From the NCBI GenBank assembly GCA_945288535.1, contig CALYQQ010000006.1, forward strand, positions 83,405 to 147,404: a stretch of DNA of 64,000 nucleotides. Reading direction: 5' to 3'. Positions within the stretch are counted from its first letter, which is position 1. Each line of letters begins with the position of its first letter. Source of the stretch: an uncultured Enterobacterales bacterium. GTDB taxonomy: Bacteria; Pseudomonadota; Gammaproteobacteria; Enterobacterales; CALYQQ01. The position numbers and the translations under genes were made by a program. The notes beneath the pieces were generated by a model. The model did no database searches and had not been told where the DNA came from. It saw only the letters and a list, made by a program, of their open reading frames with translations. Below, piece by piece: positions 30,938 to 42,825 of this stretch.

Positions 30938-30964
30938 ACGCCACTATAATTCAATTAGTGGCGT
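30938..30964 (-). terminator. Rho-independent terminator of parC
   Basis: ACGCCACTA pairs perfectly with TAGTGGCGT around a nine-base loop. On the minus strand it is followed by TTTCTTAAAC. It lies about 45 bases after the parC stop and separates parC from plsC. Confidence 0.88.
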
Positions 30965-31010
30965 AAATAGTAATATGGTCAGCATAACCCACATTCAACT
31001 ACTTTGTTAA

Positions 31011-33281
31011 TTATGTTTGTGAATGAGTAATTCCAGATGGTAGATTGATCTCAATTTTATCAATTCGCTGTAATCCTCTTGGTAAAAGATTACCTTTTCG
31101 GCCTCGTGTAGATTTATATTTTTCTAACTCTGCAGGCCGTAAAGTTAGTTTACGCTTACCAACAAATAATGTTATGGATGCTTCTGCTGATAGTAATGTT
31201 AGCCAGGCTATACTGTCAGAACCATCAGCCAGTTGTGGCGGTAAAATTGAAATAATCTTGTTTCCTTTACCTTTTGATAAAACAGGCAACTCCATGACTG
31301 GAAATAATAACATTCGTCCAGACTGGGTAATAGATAATAATAGGGAGTCATTGTTATCTATTAATAGTGGTGATAAAAGTGTACTATGCTGTGGTAATGT
31401 TAATATACTTTTACCATTCCGATTACGGGCTATAAGATCATTAAATTTACAAATAAATCCATAGCCTGCATTAGACGCCATCAATAATTGCTGCTCCTCT
31501 TTCTCCATTAGCATATATTCAATTTTAGCTCCTGGTGGTAAGGATAGTTTACCTGTTAAGGGTTCACCTTGACCTCTGGCAGAAGGTAAACTTGTAGGAT
31601 CTAATGCATAACTACGTCCTGTTGAATCAATAAAAACCACGGGTTGATTTGTTTTACCACGAACGGCAGCTTTAAACATATCACCAGCTTTATAATTAAG
31701 ACCTTTTGGATCAATATCATGCCCTTTCGCGCTTCTTATCCATCCCATTTCGGATAAAATAACAGTCACAGGTTCTGAGGGCACAAGATCATTTTCACTG
31801 ATCATTTTGGCTTCTTCACGTTCTTTTAATGGCGAACGACGAGGATCTCCAAATACCTTAGCATCTGCTTGTAATTCTTTTTTAATGAGATTTTTTAATT
31901 TCTTCTCAGAAGAAAGTAATTCTTCCAATAAAGAACGCTCTTTTGCTAATTTACTTTGCTCCGCTCGAATATTCACTTCTTCAAGCTTTGCTAACTGTTT
32001 CAATTTTAACTCAAGAATAGACTCGGCTTGCGTCTCTGATAATGAAAAACGGCTAATTAACTCTTTCTTAGGGTTATTCTCATAACGAATAAGATTAATA
32101 ACCTCATCGAGGTTCATAAAAGCAATTAACATTCCTTCCAGGATTGTCAAACGCTTAATAATTTTATCGAGACGATAAGACAATCGACGAGTTACGGTTT
32201 GTCGACGATATATCAACCACTCAGTAAGCAATTCGACTAAGCCTTTAACAGCAGGACGACCATCTAATCCTAACATATTTAGATTAATTCGATAGCTTTT
32301 TTCTAAATCGGTTGTAGCAAATAAATGACTCATCATTTGATTAACATCTATACGATTAGACCGAGGGATCAATACTAAACGTGTAGGATTTTCATGATCA
32401 GATTCATCACGTAAATCCTCGATCATAGGCAATTTTTTTGCCTTCATTTGATTAGCAATTTGCTCAATTATTTTGGCACCAGAAACCTGATGTGGTAATG
32501 CCGTGATTACAATTTCTCCCTCTTCTTTACGCCAAATAGCACGCATTCTTATTGAGCCTTTACCCAATTTGTAAATTTTTTTAATTTCATTGTGAGGCGT
32601 AATAATTTCGGCTTCCGTAGGATAATCAGGACCTTGAATACATGTCATTAACTGATCGAGATTAGAATCTGGCTTTTCCAATAACATTATTGCGGCTTTT
32701 GTGACCTCATCTAAATTATGTGGAGGAATGTCCGTTGCCATACCAACGGCTATACCAGTAGTACCATTCAATAATATATTGGGCAACCTCGCGGGCAATG
32801 CTTTTGGTTCTTGAACAGAACCATCAAAATTAGGTATATAATCAACGGTTCCTTGCCCTAATTCATCTAATAATAAGTCAGCATAACGAGATAAACGTGA
32901 TTCTGTATAGCGCATTGCAGCAAATGACTTAGGATCATCAGGCGATCCCCAGTTACCTTGGCCATCAACCAACGGGTAACGATACGAAAAAGGTTGTGCC
33001 ATCAATACCATTGCTTCGTAACACGCGCTATCACCATGAGGGTGATATTTACCTAATACATCTCCTACCGTGCGAGCAGATTTTTTATGTTTCGCATTTG
33101 CATCTAAGTTCAATTCTGACATAGCATAAATAATGCGACGTTGTACGGGTTTTAGTCCATCACCAATAAAAGGTAGCGCACGATCCATGATGACGTACAT
33201 CGAATAATTAAGATAAGCATTTTCAGTGAACTGACGTAACGCTACACGCTCAATATTGTCATCTTGAGTCATATCACTCAT
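31011..33281 (-). CDS. parC: DNA topoisomerase IV subunit A
   Basis: The 756-aa product (E. coli ParC 752 aa) breaks and rejoins DNA to decatenate daughter chromosomes. The winged-helix breakage domain carries the active-site Tyr in [10 protein letters not shown]. The quinolone-determining region reads [12 protein letters not shown], with Ser80 and Glu84 equivalents unchanged, so there is no sign of target-site resistance here. A coiled coil and beta-pinwheel C-terminal domain follow. It lies 70 bases after parE on the same strand; in E. coli the two genes are a few genes apart. Confidence 0.98.
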   Translation of the reverse strand: MSDMTQDDNIERVALRQFTENAYLNYSMYVIMDRALPFIGDGLKPVQRRIIYAMSELNLDANAKHKKSARTVGDVLGKYHPHGDSACYEAMVLMAQPFSYRYPLVDGQGNWGSPDDPKSFAAMRYTESRLSRYADLLLDELGQGTVDYIPNFDGSVQEPKALPARLPNILLNGTTGIAVGMATDIPPHNLDEVTKAAIMLLEKPDSNLDQLMTCIQGPDYPTEAEIITPHNEIKKIYKLGKGSIRMRAIWRKEEGEIVITALPHQVSGAKIIEQIANQMKAKKLPMIEDLRDESDHENPTRLVLIPRSNRIDVNQMMSHLFATTDLEKSYRINLNMLGLDGRPAVKGLVELLTEWLIYRRQTVTRRLSYRLDKIIKRLTILEGMLIAFMNLDEVINLIRYENNPKKELISRFSLSETQAESILELKLKQLAKLEEVNIRAEQSKLAKERSLLEELLSSEKKLKNLIKKELQADAKVFGDPRRSPLKEREEAKMISENDLVPSEPVTVILSEMGWIRSAKGHDIDPKGLNYKAGDMFKAAVRGKTNQPVVFIDSTGRSYALDPTSLPSARGQGEPLTGKLSLPPGAKIEYMLMEKEEQQLLMASNAGYGFICKFNDLIARNRNGKSILTLPQHSTLLSPLLIDNNDSLLLSITQSGRMLLFPVMELPVLSKGKGNKIISILPPQLADGSDSIAWLTLLSAEASITLFVGKRKLTLRPAELEKYKSTRGRKGNLLPRGLQRIDKIEINLPSGITHSQT

Positions 33282-33351
33282 AACCTATTTTTTCTCACTT
33301 AACATTAGTAAAATATGTAAATATCGTCACTGGATAATAAATTGGAAATAA

Positions 33352-35265
<1,914 letters not shown>

Positions 35266-35332
35266 TTAAATCTGATGAAAATCATTCCTCATTATACTAT
35301 GTTTAATTCGGAAAATCAGACTATTAGGATGA

Positions 35333-35914
35333 TTATGTTGTGGTAATACCAAGAAAATCGATTATCTGCGCACAATAATAATCAAAACCAACAAAACTAT
35401 GGTTACCACCGGACTCAATAGTTTGACGACATGATGCATAATATGCAATAGCCTGACGATAATCTAAAATTTCATCACCTGTCTGTTGTAATAACCAAAT
35501 TAAATCAGGCGATTCAAGCTCATCAATTTGCATGACTTTTAAATCATGAAGATGTTGTAGTTGTAAAATATTTTGTTGGCCTGTATAAGGATTTTCATTG
35601 GTACCAATATAATCGAGCAATAAATCATAAGGTTTAACAACGGGGTTAATTACCACGGCTGGTAACATAAAGCATTGTGAAAGCCAAGTTGCATAGTAAC
35701 CACCAAGTGACGCACTGACGATCCCTAATGATTGTCCTGAGTGTTCCAGAACAATTTGCTCAATTAAATCAGCAACATCAGCTGGATAAAGTGGCAATTT
35801 AGGAACAATCATATTTACGTTAGGATGATATTTAGTTAAATAGTTTCGCAATATTGTTGCTTTTGTTGATCGAGGAGAACTATTAAACCCATGTAAATAT
35901 AATATGTTATTCAT
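35333..35914 (-). CDS. yqiA: Esterase YqiA
   Basis: The 193-aa product matches the E. coli length. It is a small alpha/beta hydrolase with [14 protein letters not shown] near the N-terminus, the nucleophile elbow [10 protein letters not shown] with catalytic Ser, and a late [10 protein letters not shown] supplying the His. E. coli YqiA cleaves acyl-CoA and ester substrates in vitro. Its ATG shares one base with the cpdA stop (TAATG), so translation is coupled. It sits in the nudF-yqiB-cpdA-yqiA-parE series. Confidence 0.94.
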   Translation of the reverse strand: MNNILYLHGFNSSPRSTKATILRNYLTKYHPNVNMIVPKLPLYPADVADLIEQIVLEHSGQSLGIVSASLGGYYATWLSQCFMLPAVVINPVVKPYDLLLDYIGTNENPYTGQQNILQLQHLHDLKVMQIDELESPDLIWLLQQTGDEILDYRQAIAYYASCRQTIESGGNHSFVGFDYYCAQIIDFLGITTT

Positions 35915-36741
35915 TAATATCCCTCTGAATCCATATCGGGCTGAAAAGTATTATCTACTAATCGATAAACGGTTGTTTGAATAGAGCCATTTGGCCGTAA
36001 CTCTATCTCTCGCCAACCAGGGGCCTGAAAATCTAGTGCAAAATGTGTACTATGAGGTTTAAATTGAACACAAGTAGAAGGTGAAGATAAAACACGTCGC
36101 CCATTCCATGGTAAATCTAGTTCCTGGTGAATATGACCACATAATATTGTTGCTGCTAGTGGATGGCGATTAAGAACATTATCAAGCATATGTGAATTCC
36201 TTAAGCGGTGTTGATCAAGCCAGTGACATCCAGATACAATAGGATGATGATGTAGCAAAACGACAGTATGACGGTGAGCGTATTTTGTTAATTGATTATC
36301 TAACCACTCTAATTGATAATCACTTAGTTCACCATAAGCGGAATCATTTACCTGGCTATCAAGAAGAATCAAATACCAATGCTCACCTAATAAAACATGT
36401 TTTGATTGTACGATACCATGATCATTAAACACATCAATCATCGCAGGTTGAAAATCATGATTTCCAGGCAACCATACACATGGTATAGACAATTTTGAGA
36501 TCCCTTCTGCAAAATGTTGATATGCTCGTATTGAATGATCTTGTGCTAAATCCCCTGTTGCAACAATTAAATCATAAGGCTTTGCCTGCATCATTAATAT
36601 CTTTAAAACAGCATGATAACTTTGATAAGTATTAATACCGAGTAAAGTGCCATTTACTTGTTCAAATAAATGGGAATCAGTTAGTTGTAAGATCCGCATT
36701 GTTGCGTTATTTATCGCTGTAATTTGCAAAAGGCTTTCCAA
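35914..36741 (-). CDS. cpdA: 3',5'-cyclic-AMP phosphodiesterase
   Basis: The 275-aa product equals E. coli CpdA in length. It hydrolyses cAMP and so lowers CRP activity. Metallophosphoesterase motifs are visible: [39 protein letters not shown] and [10 protein letters not shown]. The C-terminus DMDSEGY matches the E. coli ending. It lies in the same-strand series after yqiB. Confidence 0.96.
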   Translation of the reverse strand: MESLLQITAINNATMRILQLTDSHLFEQVNGTLLGINTYQSYHAVLKILMMQAKPYDLIVATGDLAQDHSIRAYQHFAEGISKLSIPCVWLPGNHDFQPAMIDVFNDHGIVQSKHVLLGEHWYLILLDSQVNDSAYGELSDYQLEWLDNQLTKYAHRHTVVLLHHHPIVSGCHWLDQHRLRNSHMLDNVLNRHPLAATILCGHIHQELDLPWNGRRVLSSPSTCVQFKPHSTHFALDFQAPGWREIELRPNGSIQTTVYRLVDNTFQPDMDSEGY

Positions 36742-36797
36742 ATAATGTCCTTTAATTCTTATTAACTAGTAAGTAACCTCTAATATCATAAATTAAT

Positions 36798-37238
36798 TTA
36801 TTGAACCTTAACTAAACCATATTTAAAACAATAAGTTAGCCAATTTGCAAGAAAATAATTTATTTGATGTTTTTCATCACGTTGATGCAAATGTTTATTA
36901 GGATAATCGTATTTCGCTTTAAACCGCGATATTTGTTGGCTTGCACAGACTTCAGCGATTAATGCATCATGATAAAGTCTCACAATAAGTTCCGGTAAGT
37001 GCCAATAACTTATTCTTGGTGCTATTTGTTGTATCTTAATTAATGTTGTATAACGTGTTTGTTCTTCAATACTCAGCTGGTATTCGTTTAGTCCAATTTG
37101 ATATACAATTATCTGGCCTATTTGACGTTGCCGAGGAAGAAGTCTATATAATTGCGCGTAATTTACTTCATACAACCGCATCATAGCCGGAAAATCAGGA
37201 ATATATTTTTTTATCCTGTGTTTTTCAGTTAGTGCCAT
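36798..37238 (-). CDS. yqiB: DUF1249 family protein YqiB
   Basis: The 146-aa product (E. coli YqiB 140 aa) has the family pattern [22 protein letters not shown] near the N-terminus, ..[20 protein letters not shown].. in the centre, and [23 protein letters not shown] near the end. It is cytoplasmic and of unknown function. Its place between nudF and cpdA is the E. coli order. Confidence 0.93.
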   Translation of the reverse strand: MALTEKHRIKKYIPDFPAMMRLYEVNYAQLYRLLPRQRQIGQIIVYQIGLNEYQLSIEEQTRYTTLIKIQQIAPRISYWHLPELIVRLYHDALIAEVCASQQISRFKAKYDYPNKHLHQRDEKHQINYFLANWLTYCFKYGLVKVQ

Positions 37239-37348
37239 CTAACAGTTATCCCCCTTTTACATCGGCTTAACCAAATAAGTTATATTATTTATTAATTATC
37301 TTACCGTATGTCAAAAAAAATTCATTCTTATTGAGCATAAGAACATTT

Positions 37349-37999
37349 TTATTTGTTATTAAGATCGTCATTTTCGAGCCAAGCTCGACGAACTTCTTGT
37401 AAATGCAACTGTAGCCACTGTATAGCAATTATTGAGGCTGCATTATCAATGATACCTTGTTCAACCCAATGAAATGCTTGCTGCCTATCCACGACATGAA
37501 CTCGGATATCTTCATTCTCTTGAGCTAATCCGTGTATGCCGCCAGCAATGGAAGCATCGACTTCCCCAATATAAATAGTTAAACGCTCACTTGTTCCACC
37601 AGGGCTTGCTAAATAACTCATAATTTGTCGACAACGTCCAACATTTAGTCCAGCTTCTTCAGCTGCTTCACGTCGACAAACGTGTTCAATTTCCTCTCCT
37701 GGTTCAATCATGCCTGCAATTAACTCTAATAACCATGGTGTCTTACTTGTTTCTTGTGCCGCAATTCTTATTTGTTCAATTAAAACAAGTTGATCTCGTT
37801 TAACATCATAAGGTAATAATACAGCAGCATGGCCACGTTCAAATACTTCTCGTGAAATAATATCACTCATACCACCATTAAATAATCGGTGACGAAACCG
37901 ATATAATATTAAAGAAAAAAAACCTTTATATAACGGTCTTTTTTCAATAAACTCTATATCTTCCTTTCCAAAGGATACAGGCAACTTTTTATCAGGCAT
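37349..37999 (-). CDS. nudF: ADP-ribose pyrophosphatase
   Basis: The 216-aa Nudix hydrolase (E. coli NudF 209 aa) splits ADP-ribose to AMP and ribose 5-phosphate. The Nudix box is GMIEPGEEIEHVCRREAAEEAG at about residues 97-118. SYLASPGGTSERLTIYIGEVD follows and is typical of this subfamily. It is the first gene of the nudF-yqiB-cpdA-yqiA-parE series and is divergent from tolC, as in E. coli. Confidence 0.95.
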   Translation of the reverse strand: MPDKKLPVSFGKEDIEFIEKRPLYKGFFSLILYRFRHRLFNGGMSDIISREVFERGHAAVLLPYDVKRDQLVLIEQIRIAAQETSKTPWLLELIAGMIEPGEEIEHVCRREAAEEAGLNVGRCRQIMSYLASPGGTSERLTIYIGEVDASIAGGIHGLAQENEDIRVHVVDRQQAFHWVEQGIIDNAASIIAIQWLQLHLQEVRRAWLENDDLNNK

Positions 38000-38336
38000 T
38001 GTTTACTCCTTATATTATTAATTAATAAGTTATAATATAAATAATCGCGTGATAACAAAGCGATATTAGCTAACAATAATAAACCTATTATGCCGTAGGC
38101 CTATATAAATCTATATAACTCGCTTTGTGTATTGCTATTACAATTAATAAGTATAGTCGCCCCATGATTAGGGAAAAAACGACGCATGTTATACATACTC
38201 AAATGTAATTTTTATGTAAATATAATCTAATGGCACATAATGCTACCTTTTCTATTAAATTAGCTCTGCTATAATCAGCCGGTTATATTTACTTTTACTT
38301 AATGCAGAATGATAACTGCTGGACAAAGGATTACTC
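38000..38336. other. Divergent spacer nudF / tolC
   Basis: About 340 bases that hold the promoters of the nudF series and tolC. An extended -10 for tolC is annotated separately. I could not confirm a marbox or PhoP site by eye. Confidence 0.55.
38267..38275 (+). promoter_or_regulatory. Extended -10 promoter element of tolC
   Basis: TGCTATAAT is a perfect extended -10 (TGnTATAAT) about 60 bases before the tolC ATG. No good -35 hexamer lies 17 bases upstream, as allowed for extended -10 promoters. AAAGGA precedes the ATG. Confidence 0.6.
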
Positions 38337-39692
38337 ATGAAGAAACTGCTTTCTCTCCTGATCAGCTTAAGCCTTGGTGGTTTTACAATAAGTGCACAAG
38401 CTGAAAATTTGTTGCAGGTATATCAACAAGCCAGAAGTAATAATCCCGAATTATTTAAATCCGCTGCTGATCGCGATGTTGCCTATGAAAAAATCAACTA
38501 TAGTCGTGGTTCATTACTTCCATTTCTCGGGTTAAGCGGTAGTTATACGATAAACCGTGGTTTCCGTGGCTCTGATGATAATATTGGCACAAACGCTACT
38601 CGTGGTGGTGTGTCTCTGAAACAATCTATTTTCAATATGGCTAATTGGTTTCAATTATCAGTTGCCGAACAAAATGCAGCAATTGCCGATATTGCTTATA
38701 ATTTAGATGAACAAACATTAATGCTGAATTCCGCAACAGCTTATTTCCAGGTATTGCGTGCAATAGATGCATTAAGTCAAATTAGTGCACAAAAGTCCGC
38801 AATAGGGCAGCAACTTGAGCAAACTAAACAACGCTTTAAAGTGGGTTTAGTTGCAATAACTGACGTTCATAATGCGCAAGCTGAGTACGACAATACATTG
38901 GCTCAAGAAGTTATTGCTAAAAATAATCTTGATAATGCTACAGAAGCATTACGTGAAATTACTGGCGTAACCTACGATCAACTTAATTCACTTGATACCA
39001 AACGCTTTAAAATGGTTAATTCGCCAGAAATTGATGGCTTATTAACGCAAGCTGAAAAAAGTAATTTAACCTTGATTAAAGCTCGATTGAATCAAGAAAT
39101 GGCTAAGAAAAACATTAGACTTGCACAATCTGGTCATTTGCCAACCCTCGCTCTCGATGCATCAGCAAGTGTCGGTGATACCGATCAAAAAGGAAGCGAA
39201 AATCGCTATCGTGGTAATACGACAAAATCAGGATCCAGAAGTATTGGTCTAACACTTGATGTTCCCGTTTTTACGGGAGGGCAAACGAGTTCTCAAGTTA
39301 AACAAGCACAATTTTCTTATGTCGGCGCAAGTCAGCAAACAGAAGGTGCCTATCGTTTAATGGTTAAAAATGTACGTTCTTCCCATAATAATATTGCAGC
39401 ATCAATAAGTACTGTTCATGCTTATTCACAATCGGTTATATCAGCAGAAAGCTCTCTAAAAGCAACAAATGCTGGCTATAGTGTTGGTACACGTACAATT
39501 GTTGATGTATTGAACGCTACAACAGCTTTATATAGTGCTAGAACGAATCTTTCTAATGCACGTTATGACTATTTAATAAACCAACTTAATCTAAATTATT
39601 CATTAGGAACATTGAGTGAAAATGATATAGCCCTTTTAAATGATGATTTAGGTAAACCTATTTCGACATTAGTATCACTACTACCAAACTGA
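38337..39692 (+). CDS. tolC: Outer membrane channel TolC, short C-terminus
   Basis: The 451-aa precursor (E. coli 493) has a cleaved signal peptide (1-22, ending SAQA before ENLLQVYQQA). Two repeats of the outer membrane efflux protein fold follow, forming the trimeric barrel and tunnel. Motifs GLVAITDVHNAQAEYD and AGYSVGTRTIVDVLNAT are conserved. It ends about 40 residues earlier than E. coli TolC, just after LNDDLGKPIST; the missing part is the disordered tail, so function should remain. It can serve the HlyD/ABC-2 cluster at 3 kb and other efflux pumps. Confidence 0.96.
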   Translation: MKKLLSLLISLSLGGFTISAQAENLLQVYQQARSNNPELFKSAADRDVAYEKINYSRGSLLPFLGLSGSYTINRGFRGSDDNIGTNATRGGVSLKQSIFNMANWFQLSVAEQNAAIADIAYNLDEQTLMLNSATAYFQVLRAIDALSQISAQKSAIGQQLEQTKQRFKVGLVAITDVHNAQAEYDNTLAQEVIAKNNLDNATEALREITGVTYDQLNSLDTKRFKMVNSPEIDGLLTQAEKSNLTLIKARLNQEMAKKNIRLAQSGHLPTLALDASASVGDTDQKGSENRYRGNTTKSGSRSIGLTLDVPVFTGGQTSSQVKQAQFSYVGASQQTEGAYRLMVKNVRSSHNNIAASISTVHAYSQSVISAESSLKATNAGYSVGTRTIVDVLNATTALYSARTNLSNARYDYLINQLNLNYSLGTLSENDIALLNDDLGKPISTLVSLLPN

Positions 39693-40682
39693 TTATATAG
39701 ATTAAGCTGATTAGCAATATATATTCTCATCGATTAAGCCCATAACAACTCTGTATGGGTTTAATCATTTAAACGACAATAAAGCAAACAGCATCTCTAT
39801 TTTTAGCTACTTATACATTATTTAGACCTGCTGTATTATGTACTGCGCTAGTTTATCGATCATCTCATATCATCGGACAGCATTTCATTGCATTTTAGTT
39901 TTAAACGTAGTGCAACATGCATTTCTCAAAATATACCTCAATAAATAACACATAATTATCATTTTTTAACATTACTTATTTAATAATAAAATCAATGCGT
40001 TATATTAGTTAGTTACAACTACACTATTTTACAAGATAAAATTTTGTTACAGTGTTAAAATTAAACATATTGTTTTATTTAACTTAAATTAAAATCTAAA
40101 TAGAGTAATTATTTTTTAAGTTTCATCATTATGCTTGTCAGTATGCTAAAATCATCATTTAACACGATATTATATATAGTATATGATTAAGAAAATCTAT
40201 GTAGCCAAAGTATTAGAAATATGAAAATAGGTTGACTTTAGTTACATATAATATTAAGTAAATATATTGCTTTTCATTTTTTTATAAATGAAAATAAAAA
40301 TTTATTAAAACATTATAATGTTATAACGAAATATTATTTTGAGTATTTTAATGAAGAATTTGTCTACATTAATAGATATTGATAAATGTTGACTAAGATT
40401 TATCACTACATTCTACATAGAAGCTAATTTTTAGCTATGTAAAGTTAATCACATTGATATCATGGAGAAAATTTTTATTAAGATGTATATATTTAGTAAT
40501 TACTTCTATCTATTGGATAACAAATCTACTATTTGATATACACTTAAAGCACTAAAATATAATAAGTAATTAATTCTTATTAAATCAATATTATATTAAT
40601 TATCTATAGAACAACTAAACTAAATGTTATTTTATCAATAAGATAATTTTTTAACGTTTGGCTTATTAAGTAGGAATTTTAG
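39693..40682. other. About 1 kb AT-rich spacer after tolC
   Basis: In E. coli ygiB and ygiC follow tolC; neither is present. The first 70 bases hold the tolC terminator. The rest has dense stops in all frames and extreme AT content from about 39950 on. No gene or RNA is supported. Confidence 0.6.
39733..39765 (+). terminator. Probable terminator of tolC
   Basis: ATTAAGCCCATA pairs with TATGGGTTTAAT (one G-U) around a nine-base loop, 41 bases after the tolC stop. The following CATTTAAA is a weak U tract. Confidence 0.75.
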
Positions 40683-41360
40683 ATGGAAGTAATACAACAA
40701 CTCTGGTTTGCATTATGGCATCAGGATATCGCCATGTTAACCACCCCTACATTAATATGGACATTTTATGGCATCCTTTTTCTGATTATTCTGCTTGAAA
40801 ATAGTTTATTACCGGCCGCTTTTTTACCTGGAGATAGTTTGCTTATCTTTGTAGGTGTATTAAGTGCAAAAGATGCATTGAATTACCCTTTAGCAATTTT
40901 CATTTTAACGATTGCCGCAAGTTTGGGTAGTTGGTTAGGATTTATTCAAGGTCGTTGGCTCAGTAATACAAAAATCATTAAACATTGGCTTGGCCATATA
41001 CCAGAACATTACCATCAACGTGCACATACTCTTTTTCACAGGCATGGTTTAGCAGCCTTATTTATTGGTCGCTTTATTGGCTTTGTAAGAACACTATTAC
41101 CCCCACTGATAGGTCTTTCAGGTTTAAATAATCGTCGTTTTATCTTTTTTAATACGATGAGCGCATTTTTATGGATTACAACACTGATCACTGCAGGTTT
41201 TACGTTGGGGCAGACAACATTATTTTATAAATATCAAGAAGATTTGACGCGTTTATTACTTCTTATTCCAATTGCTTTATTATTTTTTGGCCTCGTTTGT
41301 TCGCTTTTTTTTATTATCAAAAAAAAGCGTCGCCATTTAACAAAAAAAATGGATAACTAA
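40683..41360 (+). CDS. yqjA: DedA family membrane protein YqjA
   Basis: The 225-aa product (E. coli YqjA 220 aa) has the DedA features LLENSLLPAAFLPGDSLLI, the conserved FIGRFIGFVRTLLPPLIGLSGL and about five membrane helices. DedA proteins act in lipid carrier recycling and proton-dependent envelope homeostasis; E. coli YqjA is needed for alkaline pH and drug tolerance together with YghB. It ends with a strong terminator. In E. coli yqjB and yqjC follow; here the next genes are yqjD-yqjE-yqjK. Confidence 0.95.
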   Translation: MEVIQQLWFALWHQDIAMLTTPTLIWTFYGILFLIILLENSLLPAAFLPGDSLLIFVGVLSAKDALNYPLAIFILTIAASLGSWLGFIQGRWLSNTKIIKHWLGHIPEHYHQRAHTLFHRHGLAALFIGRFIGFVRTLLPPLIGLSGLNNRRFIFFNTMSAFLWITTLITAGFTLGQTTLFYKYQEDLTRLLLLIPIALLFFGLVCSLFFIIKKKRRHLTKKMDN

Positions 41361-41375
41361 ATAAATAATTACTTT

Positions 41376-41401
41376 ATCGGCTTATTTTAGAATAAGCCGA
41401 T
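41376..41401 (+). terminator. Rho-independent terminator of yqjA
   Basis: ATCGGCTTATT pairs perfectly with AATAAGCCGAT around a TTAG loop, followed by TATTTTG. It lies 16 bases after the yqjA stop. Confidence 0.9.
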
Positions 41402-41591
41402 TATTTTGCTGAGTGTATTTTTGGCTTTCTTTGTAATCATTTGAAATAAAAAAAATGGGTTATCATCCTACTGAAAAATAATAAAATCCGTTACCTTTAT
41501 TAAAGTAAAGTTAGTTTAATAGCTTTAATAGCGTTAATAATTAGGTTATTTTAGCTAAAATATTATTTATAAATAATGGAGGTGTTTTATT

Positions 41592-41903
41592 ATGCCACAA
41601 TCAAATGCGAACCAAACAGATCTACTAAAACAACAGCTTGAATCCCTTGCTAATAGCCTGGAAGAAGTTTTATCTTCGTCATCAGATAAACCTGAAGAAG
41701 AAGTTAATAAGATTAAGGAAAAAGCCGAAAAAATATTAAAAGATTCTCGTAAGAAAATGGAACAAGCTAGCGATAAAATTGTGGAACACACAAAAGATAT
41801 GGCTGACTGTGCAGATAAATTTGTTCATGAAAAGCCATGGCATAGTGTTCTTGCTGGTACTGCTATTGGTTTTGTTATTGGTATGATATTAACTCGTCGC
41901 TAA
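41592..41903 (+). CDS. yqjD: DUF883/ElaB family ribosome-associated membrane protein YqjD
   Basis: The 103-aa product (E. coli YqjD 101 aa) has a long amphipathic, charged helix (about residues 8-75, with SLEEVLSSSSDKPEEEVNKI) and one C-terminal membrane helix in HEKPWHSVLAGTAIGFVIGM, ending TRR. Family members tether stationary-phase ribosomes to the inner membrane. GGAGG lies about nine bases before the ATG. It is followed after two bases by yqjE. Confidence 0.93.
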   Translation: MPQSNANQTDLLKQQLESLANSLEEVLSSSSDKPEEEVNKIKEKAEKILKDSRKKMEQASDKIVEHTKDMADCADKFVHEKPWHSVLAGTAIGFVIGMILTRR

Positions 41904-41905
41904 TT

Positions 41906-42307
41906 ATGACAAAATATCAGGATCGAAAAGGCCCAGGACAAGGTATCTTCAATATAATCCATAGAATTGGCTATTTGTTAATGGATGCCGCGCAATCACG
42001 AGTAAAATTAGCAACGCTCGAATTGGAAGAGCAACGTACGTTGTTCTTTCAACTATTTATCGCTGCTGGATTAGCTCTTTTATTTGTTATGTTTGCTCTC
42101 ATGACATTACTCGTACTATTGTGTTGGGTGATCCCCTCTGATTATCGCTTGATTGCATTAGTTATAACTATTGTTTTGCTATTTATATTGTCGATAACTT
42201 GTATCATTTTTGTCATAAAGAAAACCAAAAATACGCCTTTCTTACCAGAAACACGTCGACAGTTATATCTTGATAGTCAATCATTAAAGAATATAGCGGA
42301 TGATTAA
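41906..42307 (+). CDS. yqjE: Phage holin-like membrane protein YqjE
   Basis: The 133-aa product (E. coli YqjE 134 aa) has an amphipathic N-terminal part (..AAQSRVKLATLELEEQRT..) and two membrane helices (about residues 50-75 and 80-105), the DUF1469 pattern. Function is unknown; it is co-expressed with yqjD and yqjK in E. coli. It starts directly after yqjD and overlaps yqjK by 8 bases. Confidence 0.92.
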   Translation: MTKYQDRKGPGQGIFNIIHRIGYLLMDAAQSRVKLATLELEEQRTLFFQLFIAAGLALLFVMFALMTLLVLLCWVIPSDYRLIALVITIVLLFILSITCIIFVIKKTKNTPFLPETRRQLYLDSQSLKNIADD

Positions 42308-42593
42308 AAAACAAAAAACCCGTCAAGAAATGGATAATATCAAGCAGCAATTGTTGCTTGATATTTATAGACAACGAGACAAAATTAGTACAACATCTCA
42401 ACAATGGCTTGATCAAACCCAACATATTGATTCAGGTTGGATGCTATTAAACCGTATACCAAAACAGGTTTATGCTATGATAGGTATTGTGGCCTTGGTT
42501 ACACTTAATCGAAATAAGCAAAATGCAGTGACAATGTTTCGAAATGGATTAAAATGGTGGGGTTCTTTACGTTTATTTAAAAAATTTTTATGA
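42300..42593 (+). CDS. yqjK: YqjK family protein
   Basis: The 97-aa product (E. coli YqjK 99 aa) is basic, with a coiled N-terminal half (..QQLLLDIYRQRDKISTTSQQW..) and a weak hydrophobic segment (YAMIGIVALVTL). It overlaps yqjE and is the last gene of the yqjDEK operon. Identification is mainly by position and size. Confidence 0.85.
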   Translation: MIKKQKTRQEMDNIKQQLLLDIYRQRDKISTTSQQWLDQTQHIDSGWMLLNRIPKQVYAMIGIVALVTLNRNKQNAVTMFRNGLKWWGSLRLFKKFL

Positions 42594-42825
42594 CTCAATA
42601 TGAGTGGGATTATTTATATAGTTTTAAATGAAAAAGGTAAAAAATAATAGAACATGATTTACTATTCTTATTTATATTTGTTACTAATGTAAAACATAAA
42701 AGTAGATAGTGATACCATGTTCTTATAGTTCTATTTTTTGGTGTTACCAAATAGAGTGCTTATATAAAAACCAATTTGTGAAAAATAGCCAACTTGTTAA
42801 GTTAAAGATCATTTTACCTTTTAAG

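Noticed and set aside
31045-32085. Plus-strand ORFs of 139 and 92 aa inside parC
   Set aside because: Antisense shadows of the parC reading frame.
31011-33281. Quinolone-resistance substitutions in ParC
   Set aside because: The [12 protein letters not shown] segment has the wild-type Ser and Glu.
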